Counted from the stretch's first letter, positions 8,730 through 16,171 are shown. The stretch: 42,697 nucleotides of DNA from JBEVJK01 sp040510195 (GCA_040510195.1 JBEVJK010000140.1:1-42697); one strand, 5' to 3'. The notes: generated by a model from the sequence alone, not told the origin. Translations and numbers: made by a program.

Positions 8730-10036
8730 CCCTTCGGCCGCCGGTCGACGATGCGCTGGGCCTTGCCCTGGCTGCGGGCCACGCTTTCGGTTGCGCCGAC
8801 GTCCACCGTCACCGTCAGTCCGATCACCTCCTTGATGCGCTTTTCGAGCGCCTCGGCAGAGGCCTGGCGCTCGGCTTCCGATGCGCCCGCGGCGGCGGCC
8901 TCGACATGCACGGTCATGCAGTCGAGCCGTCCCTCCTTCGTCAGTTCGATCTGGAAGTGCGGCGCGAGCGACCGGACGGCCAGGATCTGCTCTTCGATCT
9001 GCGTCGGGAAGACGTTGACGCCGCGCAGGATCATCATGTCGTCGGAGCGGCCGGTGACCTTCTCCATGCGCCGCATCGAGCGCGCCGTGCCGGGCAGGAG
9101 CCTTGTCAGATCGCGGGTGCGATAGCGGATGACGGGGAAGGCCTCCTTGGTGAGGGAGGTGAAGACCAGCTCGCCCAGTTCGCCGTCGGGCAACGGCTCG
9201 CCGGTCGCCGGATCGACGATCTCGGGATAGAAATGGTCTTCCCAGACGTGCAGGCCGTCCTTGGTTTCCACGCATTCGTTGGCGACGCCCGGCCCCATCA
9301 CCTCCGACAGGCCGTAAATGTCGACGGCGTGCATGTCGAAGGCGTCCTCGATCTCGGCCCGCAGGGCGTTGGTCCAGGGCTCGGCACCGAAGATGCCGAC
9401 CTCCAGCGGGCTCGACCGCGGGTCGAGCCCCTGCGCGCGGTACTCGTCGAGGATCGACAGCATATAGGAGGGCGTCACCATGATCGTGGTGGCCGCGAAA
9501 TCCTCGATGAGGGTCACCTGGCGGGCCGTCATGCCGCCCGACACCGGGACCACCGTGCAGCCCAGGCGCTCGGCGCCATAGTGGGCGCCGAGCCCGCCGG
9601 TGAACAGGCCGTAGCCATAGGCGATATGGACGACGTCGCCCGGCCGGGTGCCGGAGGCGCGCAGCGAGCGGGCCATGCAGTCGGCCCAGACGTCGAGGTC
9701 GTTGCGGGTGTAGCCGACCACGGTCGGCTTGCCGGTGGTGCCGGAGGAGGCGTGCACGCGCAGCACCTTTTCGCGCGGCACGGCGAACATGCCGAAGGGA
9801 TAGTTCTCGCGCAGGTCGGCCTTGGTCGTGAAGGGAAACTTGCGCAGGTCCTCCAGGCGGGCGAGATCGTCGGGATGAACGCCCGCTTCGTCGAAGCGCC
9901 GGCGGGTCGCCGGCACGTTCTCGTAGGCGTGGGCGAGCGACCACCTCAGGCGGTTGAGCTGGAGAGCGGCGATCTCGTCGCGAGAGGCCGTCTCGATCGG
10001 CTCCAGGTCGCCCTTGCGAGGGGAAAGGTCGCGCAT
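8726..10036 (-). CDS. paaK: phenylacetate-CoA ligase
   Basis: A 436-residue adenylate-forming enzyme that activates phenylacetate with ATP and CoA, the entry step of the pathway. Family motifs include the P-loop-like HASSGTTGKPTVVGY and the downstream YGLSEVMGPG and YRTRDLTRLLPG. I choose the ATG at 10036 (MRDLSPRKGDLEP): GAGGGAGG sits seven bases upstream inside the end of paaI, and length then matches the family. An earlier in-frame start would add 17 unconserved residues. The gap to paaI is one base, so the two are coupled. The TAG stop lies in the terminal inverted repeat of the element downstream. Confidence 0.95.
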   Translation of the reverse strand: MRDLSPRKGDLEPIETASRDEIAALQLNRLRWSLAHAYENVPATRRRFDEAGVHPDDLARLEDLRKFPFTTKADLRENYPFGMFAVPREKVLRVHASSGTTGKPTVVGYTRNDLDVWADCMARSLRASGTRPGDVVHIAYGYGLFTGGLGAHYGAERLGCTVVPVSGGMTARQVTLIEDFAATTIMVTPSYMLSILDEYRAQGLDPRSSPLEVGIFGAEPWTNALRAEIEDAFDMHAVDIYGLSEVMGPGVANECVETKDGLHVWEDHFYPEIVDPATGEPLPDGELGELVFTSLTKEAFPVIRYRTRDLTRLLPGTARSMRRMEKVTGRSDDMMILRGVNVFPTQIEEQILAVRSLAPHFQIELTKEGRLDCMTVHVEAAAAGASEAERQASAEALEKRIKEVIGLTVTVDVGATESVARSQGKAQRIVDRRPKG

Positions 10037-10037
10037 G

Positions 10038-10472
10038 TCAGCCTCCCTCGTCACCGAAATGGGTGCCTTTGACGGTGCGTGAGGCACCGCGGAAAACCGC
10101 GATCAGCCGGCCCTCCCGATCGGTGACGGAGACATCATAGAGCCCGGACCTGCCGCTCCGCGACACCTCTTTTGCGCGCGCCGTCAGCCGATCGCCGCGA
10201 TGCGCCGGCGCCAGGAAGCTGATCGAGGCGTGCTGGGCGACAGTCGCCTGGTTGTAGGCGTTGCAGGCAAAGGCGAAGGCCGAATCGGCCAGCGTGAAGA
10301 CGAAGCCGCCATGGCAGATGTCGTGGCCGTTGGTGTGGTGCTCCTCGACCGTCATCGACAACGTTGCGGTGCCCGGGCCGACCTCGTCGAGGCTGGCGCC
10401 AAGCCATTTCGAGGCATCGTCGCGCGCCCACATGGCGGCCGCGCTCCGCTCGGCGATCTCCTGCGGCGTCAT
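10038..10472 (-). CDS. paaI: hydroxyphenylacetyl-CoA thioesterase PaaI
   Basis: A 144-residue hot-dog-fold thioesterase with the PaaI signature HTNGHDICHGGFVFTLADSA. It releases CoA from phenylacetyl-CoA ring derivatives that become dead ends when the pathway stalls, protecting the CoA pool. It lies 19 bases after paaE and one base before paaK on the same strand, consistent with one transcript. Length is typical. Confidence 0.93.
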   Translation of the reverse strand: MTPQEIAERSAAAMWARDDASKWLGASLDEVGPGTATLSMTVEEHHTNGHDICHGGFVFTLADSAFAFACNAYNQATVAQHASISFLAPAHRGDRLTARAKEVSRSGRSGLYDVSVTDREGRLIAVFRGASRTVKGTHFGDEGG

Positions 10473-10491
10473 GGTCCTCCCTTCCCCCCGC

Positions 10492-11577
10492 TCAGGCGGC
10501 GTCGAAATCCAGCACCAGCCGCTTGCTGGTCGGCCGCGACTGGCAGGCCAGTGTGAAACCCGCCTCGATCTCCCAGGGTTGCAGCGAGTAGTTCACCGCC
10601 ATTTCGGCCGTGCCTTCCACCACTCGGCAGCGACAGGTGCAGCACATGCCGCCGGCACATGAGTAAGGCAGCTCGAGGCCCGCTTCGTGCGCGGCATCCA
10701 GCACCGAGGCGGCGCTCTCGCCCATCGGGAAGGCGCGGCGGACGCCGTCGAGCACCACCTCCACGGCGACCCCGTCGGCCACCGCCTGCCGTGCCGCTTC
10801 CGAAGGCGGCCGCCGGGGCGCCACCTCGCCGGCGGGCGTGAAGCGCTCGAAGCGGATCTTGTCCTCCGCCACGCCCAGCACGGCCAGCGCCGCGGCCACA
10901 TCGTCGATCATCTCGCCGGGTCCGCACAGGAAGACCCCGTCGGCGCCCAGCGGGTCGATCAGCCCGCGTCCGGCCATCGCGGCGATCCGCACGCCGTCGA
11001 TGCGGCCGGTGAGGAGCTCGACGTCCTGCTTCTCGCGCGACAGCACGTGGACCAGCGCGAAGCGGCCGAGATGACGGTCCTTCAGGTCCTCCAGCTCCTC
11101 GCGGAACATGATCGAGGCGGTCTGGCGGTTGCCATAAACCAGACTGACCGTGCTTTCTGGCTCGTGACCGAGAACGGTCGAGGCGATCGACAGCATCGGC
11201 GTGATGCCGGAGCCGGCGGCGATCAGCAGATAGTCATGACGGCCGCCGATGCGGCTCGCCGTGAACCGGCCCTCGGGCGGCATGACGCGCAGGCGCTGCC
11301 CGACCTCGAGCTTCTCGTTGACGAAGCCGGAGAAGCGGCCGTCGGCCATCTTCTTGACGCCGACGCGAAGCGCCGTCTCGCCGGGGGCGGAGCAGATGGA
11401 ATAGGACCGCCGCAGCTCCTCGCCGTCGATCTGCGCGGCCAGTGTGAGGTACTGTCCCGGCCGGAAGGCGAAAGCGGACCTGAGGGCGTCCGGCACGTCG
11501 AAGGCGAGCACCACCGAATCCGCCGTCTGCCGGTCGATCGCCGCGACGGTGAGCTCGTGGAAACGCGAAGCCGCCAC
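10492..11577 (-). CDS. paaE: ring-1,2-epoxidase reductase subunit PaaE
   Basis: A 361-residue iron-sulfur flavoprotein that passes NADPH electrons to the PaaABCD epoxidase. The N-terminal FAD-binding barrel shows RSYSICSAP; the nucleotide-binding domain shows AAGSGITPMLSIA and FLCGPGEMI. The C-terminal plant-type 2Fe-2S domain has SCAGGMCCTCRC plus the distant Cys in LACQSRPTS. Domain order (reductase, then ferredoxin) is that of PaaE. It follows paaD after nine bases, as in other paa operons. Confidence 0.95.
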   Translation of the reverse strand: MAASRFHELTVAAIDRQTADSVVLAFDVPDALRSAFAFRPGQYLTLAAQIDGEELRRSYSICSAPGETALRVGVKKMADGRFSGFVNEKLEVGQRLRVMPPEGRFTASRIGGRHDYLLIAAGSGITPMLSIASTVLGHEPESTVSLVYGNRQTASIMFREELEDLKDRHLGRFALVHVLSREKQDVELLTGRIDGVRIAAMAGRGLIDPLGADGVFLCGPGEMIDDVAAALAVLGVAEDKIRFERFTPAGEVAPRRPPSEAARQAVADGVAVEVVLDGVRRAFPMGESAASVLDAAHEAGLELPYSCAGGMCCTCRCRVVEGTAEMAVNYSLQPWEIEAGFTLACQSRPTSKRLVLDFDAA

Positions 11578-11586
11578 CGGTCGTCC

Positions 11587-12099
11587 TCAGATGCACTTGA
11601 AGTGGTCGAAAGGCTCGGCGCAGCGCCGGCAGCGGTAGAGCGCCTTGCAGGCGGTCGAGCCGAATTCGGAGAGCCGGGCAGTGTCTGTCGAGCCGCAGCG
11701 CGGACAGGCGACCTCGATCTCGCCGAACAGAGCGCGGATCGAACGTCCCGCTTTCTCAGGCGGGGCGATGCCGTAGGCGAGCAGCTTCGCCCGGCCATCT
11801 TCGGTGATCCAGTCGGTGGTCCAGGCGGGCGAAAGCTGCCGCTCGACCCGGGCCGCGAACCCCGCCTCGAGCAGCGCGGCCTCGACGGCCAGCTCGATCG
11901 CCAGCACCGCCGGGCATCCCGAATAGGTCGGCGTCAGCCGAGCGACCGCCACGCCGTCCTCCAGGGCGACGGAGCGCAGGATGCCCAGATCGGCGACGGT
12001 GAGGACCGGGATCTCGGGGTCGACCACCGCCGCTGCGGCAGCAAAGGCGCGGGCGACGTCGCCGCCGGCCGGCCGCTCCCGGGTGAGGGCGACGCTCAC
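11587..12099 (-). CDS. paaD: PaaD, iron-sulfur assembly-like subunit
   Basis: A 170-residue protein with an N-terminal MIP18/DUF59 domain (VVDPEIPVLTVADLGI, then TPTYSGCPA) and a C-terminal four-cysteine module, CPRCGSTDTARLSEFGSTAC and YRCRRCAEPF. PaaD is required for epoxidase activity and is thought to help metal or Fe-S maturation. The start is a GTG at 12099 overlapping the paaC stop (GTGA); the open frame continues far upstream but that is a shadow of paaC. The coupled order paaC-paaD-paaE is canonical. Confidence 0.92.
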   Translation of the reverse strand: MSVALTRERPAGGDVARAFAAAAAVVDPEIPVLTVADLGILRSVALEDGVAVARLTPTYSGCPAVLAIELAVEAALLEAGFAARVERQLSPAWTTDWITEDGRAKLLAYGIAPPEKAGRSIRALFGEIEVACPRCGSTDTARLSEFGSTACKALYRCRRCAEPFDHFKCI

Positions 12100-12854
12100 C
12101 AGACCGCTCCTGGGTAACGCAGCTGCATGTGTTGCAGCTCGGCAAGGAGGTGCCCCATTGCCTCGCTGTGCCGGCCCTGGCGGCCGCCGGCGATCGGGAA
12201 GGGCGCTTGCGGCGCTGCGAGACGCGCCTCGGCGAAGATGCCGGCGAGCGTGGCCTCGAAGCTCGGTCGCAGGGCGGACGGCTCGGGCGCGATGCCGGCC
12301 GCCGCCATCTCGGCGGTCACCCGGTCGCCTTCGAAGAGTTCGTCGGCGTAGGGCGCCAGCTCTTCGGCAGCGGCGCGAAGGCGCCCGGCGCTCTCCTCGG
12401 TGCCGTCGCCCAGGCGGATCACCCACTCGCCGGCGTGGCGGACGTGGTAGGCGACCTCCTTGACCGCCTTGCCGGCGATGGCGGCGAGAGTGGGGTCGCT
12501 GGACGCGGTCATCGCCTGCCAGAAGGGCTGCATGAAGGCCGCGAAATAGAGCTGGCGCAGCATCGTGTGAGCGAAGTCGCCGTTCTCGCGCTCGACCATG
12601 AGGCAGTTCAGATAGTCCCGCTCGCGCCTGAGATAGGCGAAATCGTCCTCGCCGCGCCCCTTGCCTTCGACCAGGCCCGCATGATCGTAAAGCGCCCGCG
12701 CCTGGCCGATCAGGTCGAGCGCCATGTTGGGCATTGCGAGGTCTTCTTCCAGCATCGGCGCATGGCCGCACCATTCCGACAGGCGATGGCCGAGGATCAG
12801 GTGATCGTCGGCCAGCCGCAGCAGGAAGGCGAGGTGCGCCGCGCCGTCGGCCAT
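12096..12854 (-). CDS. paaC: ring-1,2-epoxidase subunit PaaC
   Basis: A 252-residue ferritin-like structural subunit that pairs with PaaA in the phenylacetyl-CoA epoxidase. It is helical and begins MADGAAHLAFLLRLADDHLI, with GHRLSEWCGHAP and a conserved AYHVRHAGEWVIRLGDGTEES segment further on. It lacks a full di-iron site, as expected for PaaC. The ATG at 12854 overlaps the paaB stop (ATGTGATGG), so translation is coupled. Confidence 0.95.
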   Translation of the reverse strand: MADGAAHLAFLLRLADDHLILGHRLSEWCGHAPMLEEDLAMPNMALDLIGQARALYDHAGLVEGKGRGEDDFAYLRRERDYLNCLMVERENGDFAHTMLRQLYFAAFMQPFWQAMTASSDPTLAAIAGKAVKEVAYHVRHAGEWVIRLGDGTEESAGRLRAAAEELAPYADELFEGDRVTAEMAAAGIAPEPSALRPSFEATLAGIFAEARLAAPQAPFPIAGGRQGRHSEAMGHLLAELQHMQLRYPGAVW

Positions 12855-13141
12855 CACATGTTCCCCACGTCGTCGGGGACCTCGTAGAAGGTCGGATGAC
12901 GATAGACCTTCGACGCCGCCGGCTCGAAATTCTCCGCCTTCTGCTGGGGATCGGAGGCAGTGATGGCGGCCGAGGGGACGACCCAGATCGAGACGCCTTC
13001 GCCGCGTCGCGTGTAGACGTCGCGGGCGGCCTGCAAAGCCATCACCTCGTCGGCGGCATGAACCGAACCGCAATGCTTGTGGGCGAGCCCGTTGCGCGGC
13101 CGGATGAAGACTTCCCAGAGGGGGGTGAGAGTTTCCGTCAT
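12854..13141 (-). CDS. paaB: ring-1,2-epoxidase subunit PaaB
   Basis: A 95-residue protein starting MTETLTPLWEVFIRPRNGLA, with HKHCGSVHAAD and YTRRGEGVSIWVVPS, all typical of PaaB, the small bridging subunit of the epoxidase. I start at 13141 because family proteins begin with this motif; the open frame runs 27 codons further without conserved sequence. In other genomes paaB directly follows paaA. Here about 1.07 kb separates them, filled with TA genes on both strands, so paaB must rely on long read-through or on its own promoter. Its Shine-Dalgarno is weak (AAGG about 11 bases away). A palindrome at 13160-13177 lies 19 bases upstream. Confidence 0.95.
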   Translation of the reverse strand: MTETLTPLWEVFIRPRNGLAHKHCGSVHAADEVMALQAARDVYTRRGEGVSIWVVPSAAITASDPQQKAENFEPAASKVYRHPTFYEVPDDVGNM

Positions 13142-13159
13142 CGGACGAATGCCTTTTTC

Positions 13160-13177
13160 TGCGCCTGGACAGGCGCA
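13160..13177. promoter_or_regulatory. inverted repeat TGCGCC-N6-GGCGCA, copy 1 (candidate operator)
   Basis: Perfect 6+6 bp inverted repeat (extending to 7+7 around a 4-base centre). It lies in the 98-base divergent gap between paaB (-) and hicA (+), 19 bases before the paaB start. The same half-sites and 6-base spacing recur at 13204-13221, 44 bp centre to centre. A binding site for the HicB antitoxin is the obvious candidate, by inference. Confidence 0.55.
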
Positions 13178-13203
13178 TAGGGGCTGGACTTCGCCGCATT
13201 CGA

Positions 13204-13221
13204 TGCGCCAATATGGGCGCA
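13204..13221. promoter_or_regulatory. inverted repeat TGCGCC-N6-GGCGCA, copy 2 (candidate operator)
   Basis: Second copy with identical half-sites and a different, AT-rich centre (AATATG). It lies 18 bases before the hicA start, where a promoter -10 would be expected, so binding here would repress hicAB. Both copies are seen directly; function is inferred. Confidence 0.55.
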
Positions 13222-13239
13222 TGAACCGGGTGATGATGC

Positions 13240-13431
13240 ATGGGGCAGATCGAAACGAACCGGGCGCGCGTCGTCCGCCGTCTGGGGCGGGAAGGATGGT
13301 TCATGGCGCGCAGCGGCGCAGAGCATGACATCTATCGGCATCCCTCGGGCGGCGTTGTTTCGGTACCACGCCATCGCACCCTCTCGCCAGGCGTCGCCCG
13401 AAGCATCGCCAAAGCGGCCGGCTGGCTCTAG
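13240..13431 (+). CDS. hicA: HicA-family mRNA interferase toxin
   Basis: A 63-residue protein beginning MGQIETNRARVVRRLGREGW and containing GAEHDIYRHPSGG and SVPRHRTLSPGVARSIAKAAGW. This is the dsRBD-like HicA fold with the catalytic His in the H-D-x-Y-x-H segment. HicA cleaves mRNA until bound by HicB. It is transcribed opposite to the surrounding paa genes and starts 98 bases from paaB. hicB follows 30 bases downstream on the same strand. Confidence 0.9.
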   Translation: MGQIETNRARVVRRLGREGWFMARSGAEHDIYRHPSGGVVSVPRHRTLSPGVARSIAKAAGWL

Positions 13432-13461
13432 CCCGCCGGTTTTCGCAGGAAGGAATTCGCC

Positions 13462-13869
13462 ATGCGCTACACGGTATTGATCGACGGTGAACGAGGAGGC
13501 TACGGCGTGGTCGTGCCCGACCTCGCCGGCTGCACGGCCATGGGCGATACGATCGAGGCGGCGCTCGCCAATGTCGCGGCGGCGATGCGAGATTGGGCGG
13601 AGGTCACCGAGGAGGCTGGCGGGGCAGTGCTCGCGCCGCGGGATCCCGAGACCTTGCGAAGCGATCCGGAGGTCCGGGCTGCCCTGGCGGCGGGAGCGCT
13701 GCTTGCGAGCGCGCCGCTCATCCGGGAAACCGGCCGCCCGGCAAAGGCCAACTTGTCGCTCGATTCGGGCATCCTCGCCGCGATCGACGAAGAAGCAGCG
13801 CGGAGGAAACTGACCCGCTCGGGCTTCGTCGAGCTGATGGCGCGACACATGCTGACCGAACACGTGTGA
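13462..13869 (+). CDS. hicB: HicB-family antitoxin
   Basis: A 135-residue protein. The N-terminal half is the partial RNase-H-like HicB domain (MRYTVLIDGERGGYGVVVPD, LAGCTAMGDTIEAALANV). The C-terminal part, from about residue 95, resembles a ribbon-helix-helix DNA-binding domain (NLSLDSGILAAIDEEAARRK). A strong Shine-Dalgarno (AGGAAGGA) precedes the ATG. It would neutralise HicA and, through the DNA-binding part, autoregulate; the paired palindromes upstream of hicA are candidate targets. Five bases after its stop begins a 24-bp sequence that is repeated at the end of paaA. Confidence 0.9.
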   Translation: MRYTVLIDGERGGYGVVVPDLAGCTAMGDTIEAALANVAAAMRDWAEVTEEAGGAVLAPRDPETLRSDPEVRAALAAGALLASAPLIRETGRPAKANLSLDSGILAAIDEEAARRKLTRSGFVELMARHMLTEHV

Positions 13870-13873
13870 GAGG

Positions 13874-13897
13874 GGCATCGGCGTTTCACTCCGCAGC
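13874..13897. repeat. 24-bp imperfect direct repeat, copy next to hicB
   Basis: GGCATCGGCGT followed by TTCACTCCGCAGC. It matches 14197-14220 at 21 of 24 positions. The shared TCACTCCGC is, on the minus strand, the stop codon and last codons of the hicB-like relic here and of paaA in the other copy. Confidence 0.6.
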
Positions 13898-14133
13898 GCC
13901 CTTGAAGCCCAGCGAATACTCGCTGACCTCGTCTGCGGTTGCCGGGGCAGTGGCTTGCCATCTCGCTTGTAGAGTTCGATGACGTCGTCGACGACATGCA
14001 GCAGCGCCTCGAAGACTTCTCGCTCGTCAGCGCCGTGGCATCCTCCGTAGATCAGACCGGGGGCCGTGCCCACGAAGCAGCCATCCTCATGCGACCATGC
14101 GACAACTTTCGCGTAGCGCGCACTCTCGTTCAC
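13886..14133 (-). pseudogene. second HicB-like antitoxin gene, frameshifted
   Basis: From a GTG at 14133 with a good Shine-Dalgarno (GAGGAG) the frame reads MNESARYAKVVAWSHEDGCF, then GLIYGGCHGADEREVFEAL and YKRDGKPLP, clearly a HicB-family N-terminal domain. At the C-run corresponding to 13944-13947 the family pattern moves to another frame: it continues PATADEVSEYSLGFKGAAE-stop only if one base is added, giving 82 residues. Without the shift the frame runs on for about 250 residues of sequence antisense to hicAB and paaB, with no recognisable family. Either a one-base deletion has inactivated the gene or there is a sequencing error. It lies downstream of paaA on the same strand and has no partner toxin beside it. 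Confidence 0.65.
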
Positions 14134-14196
14134 CTTCTTGACTCCTCGATCGCCTGGCGGACCGGTCGTTCCTGGTAAGGCTTGGCGTCGTCGCCC

Positions 14197-14220
14197 GGCA
14201 TCGCCGTCTCACTCCGCCGC
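14197..14220. repeat. 24-bp imperfect direct repeat, copy at the end of paaA
   Basis: GGCATCGCCGT followed by CTCACTCCGCCGC, 21 of 24 identical to 13874-13897. It covers the last codons and stop of paaA. The two copies bracket the hicB-like relic with a period of 323 bp. Confidence 0.6.
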
Positions 14221-15204
14221 AAGCTGCGCTGCGGCGCGTCTCGCCACGCGCTTGTCGGCGTAGGCGAGGGCGGCCTCGCGCACCCAGGCGCCTTCGTCCC
14301 ACGCCTTGCGCCGGGCCGCCAGGCGCTCTCGGTTCATCGGGCCGCCGCCCTTCACCACGCGCCAGAACTCGTCCCAGTCGATGGGACCGAAATCGTAGCC
14401 CTTTTTGGCTTCGTTCCAGCGGAGCTCCGGGTCGGGTACCTTCAGCCCGAGGACCTCGGCCTGGGGCACGGTGGCGTCGACGAATTTCTGGCGCAGCTCG
14501 TCATTGGTGAAGCGCTTGATCTTCCAGGCCGTCGACTGGTCGCCATGCTGACTCGCCGCGTCGTGCGGGCCGAACATCATCAAGGAGGGCCACCACCAGC
14601 GGTCCAGCGCATCCTGCGCCATCGCCTTCTGGTCGGGCGTGCCGCGGCTAAGCGTCAGCATGATCTCGTAGCCCTGGCGCTGGTGGAAGCTCTCTTCCTT
14701 GCAGATGCGGATCATCGCCCGCGCATACGGCCCGTAGGAGCAGCGGCAGAGCGGGATCTGGTTCATGATCGCCGCGCCGTCGACCAGCCAGCCGATGGCG
14801 CCGATGTCGGCCCAGCTCTGCGTCGGATAGTTGAAGATCGAGGAGTATTTGGCCTTGCCGGCCAGCAGCTCCTCCGTCATCGCCTCGCGCGAAACGCCGA
14901 GCGTCTCGGCCGCGGCGTAGAGATAGAGGCCGTGCCCCCCTTCGTCCTGGACCTTGGCCAGGAGGGCGGCCTTGCGGCGCAGCGAGGGCGCGCGGGTGAT
15001 CCAGTTGCCCTCCGGCAGCATGCCGACGATCTCGGAATGCGCATGCTGGCCGATCTGGCGGACCAAGGTGCGGCGATAGCCTTCCGGCATCGGATCGTTG
15101 GGCTCGATCTTCTCCTCGGCATCGATGCGCGCCTGGAAGGCGGCGAGGAATGCGGGATCCTCCGCCGAGTCGGTCTTGGCGCCGATGAGACCCTGGCTGT
15201 ACAT
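14209..15204 (-). CDS. paaA: ring-1,2-epoxidase catalytic subunit PaaA
   Basis: A 331-residue di-iron monooxygenase subunit that epoxidises the ring of phenylacetyl-CoA. Iron-ligand segments are visible as KVQDEGGHGLYL and KEESFHQRQGYEIM, with further motifs NYPTQSWADI and DWDEFWRVVKGGGP. I start at MYSQGLIGAKT (15204), which is preceded by GGAGGAG; an earlier in-frame start adds 17 unconserved residues. A sigma-70-like promoter lies 42-70 bases upstream. It heads the paa transcript, but paaB is displaced about 1.07 kb downstream by TA genes. Confidence 0.96.
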   Translation of the reverse strand: MYSQGLIGAKTDSAEDPAFLAAFQARIDAEEKIEPNDPMPEGYRRTLVRQIGQHAHSEIVGMLPEGNWITRAPSLRRKAALLAKVQDEGGHGLYLYAAAETLGVSREAMTEELLAGKAKYSSIFNYPTQSWADIGAIGWLVDGAAIMNQIPLCRCSYGPYARAMIRICKEESFHQRQGYEIMLTLSRGTPDQKAMAQDALDRWWWPSLMMFGPHDAASQHGDQSTAWKIKRFTNDELRQKFVDATVPQAEVLGLKVPDPELRWNEAKKGYDFGPIDWDEFWRVVKGGGPMNRERLAARRKAWDEGAWVREAALAYADKRVARRAAAQLAAE

Positions 15205-15245
15205 CCCGTCTCCTCCATCCCGGACGACGCTGCTGCCTGACCACA

Positions 15246-15274
15246 AATGTAACAAAAAAATCAGCAGACTTCAA
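15246..15274 (-). promoter_or_regulatory. probable paaA promoter with flanking TGTTAC repeats
   Basis: On the minus strand TTGAAG (15269-15274), a 17-bp spacer and TACATT (15246-15251) lie in an AT-rich patch between paaX and paaA, giving a leader of about 35 bases. Two direct copies of TGTTAC, at 15249-15254 (over the -10) and 15281-15286, are 32 bp or three helical turns apart. They are candidate PaaX half-sites; I do not know the alphaproteobacterial PaaX consensus well enough to confirm. Confidence 0.5.
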
Positions 15275-15292
15275 GTTTTCGTAACATAAAGA

Positions 15293-16171
15293 TCAGGCAT
15301 CGGCGAGGCCGAAACGACTGGCGAAGGCCGCCGAGTCGACGAGCGGCGGCAGTCCGGCCCGATCGAGCCAGGCTTCGCTGGGCCGGCTCAGGTGGCCATA
15401 GATGCGGCGGGCGACATCGCGCGCGGCATCGCCCGGCCAGGCCGGCGGCAAGAGCTCGGCCGGCAGGCCCGGATCGTGAAGCACGATGCGGCGCCAGTCG
15501 TGAACGAGCAGCGTGCGCGCGGCGGCCGCATCGAGCAAGCAGGCCGGCTCGGAGGCTTCGAGCGACGCAAGAAGCGGCGCCATGGCGTCCCGAAAGGCGG
15601 CGTAGGCGGCGGCGGTGGGCGCCAGGTCCCAGAGGTCGGCGAGCCCGGGAGGGACGACCGCGGGCCGCTCGCTGAGCACCAGCAAGCCGGCCAGCGCGCC
15701 GCCGGCGTCCGCAGACTGGGCCGTCTCGGGCCGCAGCCAGCTCGCTGGGCCGGTCGGCGCGAAGCCGAGGGCCTCCAGGGCGCGCCCGGCCTCCCGGGCC
15801 TCGATGCCGGGCGGCGCGACCACGGCGGTCAGGGTGCCGTCCCAGTCTGGCGGACCAGGGGCGTAGATCAAGCGCGTCGCCTGGTCGAAGGCATGGCGGC
15901 CATGGCCGTCCAGTGCGTAGAGGCTGTTGCGGCCGGCCCTTTCGCGCATCACCCACTGGTCGGCGGCAAGCCGGGAGAGCGCCGTGCGCAGGGCGCCCGC
16001 CTCGACGCCGAGCCGGCCCATCACGTCCTGCAGGACGGCGAGCGCCACGCGCCCGCCGCGCGGCGCCACCGCGTCGCCGAAGAAGGTGATGACCAGCGAC
16101 CACACCCGAAGCCGGCCGCGTTCGTGCAGATCGGCCACCAGCCCCTTGAGCGCCGTCTGGACCGGACTCAC
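15293..16171 (-). CDS. paaX: PaaX-family transcriptional repressor
   Basis: A 292-residue regulator. The N-terminal winged-helix domain is visible around LRVWSLVITFFGDAVAPRGG and GALRTALSRLAADQWVMRER, followed by the PaaX core and a helical C-terminal domain containing HDWRRIVLHDPGLPAELLPP, a strong family signature. PaaX represses paa genes and is released by phenylacetyl-CoA. The start is a GTG at 16171 overlapping the stop of the thiamine-diphosphate enzyme (GTGA). So the regulator is co-translated with that enzyme and a CoA-transferase, not placed alone at the cluster end. Confidence 0.92.
   Translation of the reverse strand: MSPVQTALKGLVADLHERGRLRVWSLVITFFGDAVAPRGGRVALAVLQDVMGRLGVEAGALRTALSRLAADQWVMRERAGRNSLYALDGHGRHAFDQATRLIYAPGPPDWDGTLTAVVAPPGIEAREAGRALEALGFAPTGPASWLRPETAQSADAGGALAGLLVLSERPAVVPPGLADLWDLAPTAAAYAAFRDAMAPLLASLEASEPACLLDAAAARTLLVHDWRRIVLHDPGLPAELLPPAWPGDAARDVARRIYGHLSRPSEAWLDRAGLPPLVDSAAFASRFGLADA

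Noticed and set aside
13138..14133. A 331-codon minus-strand frame starting as a HicB protein
   Set aside because: Only the first ~65 residues are HicB-like; the remainder is antisense to hicAB. A frameshift explains the similarity better than a long fusion.
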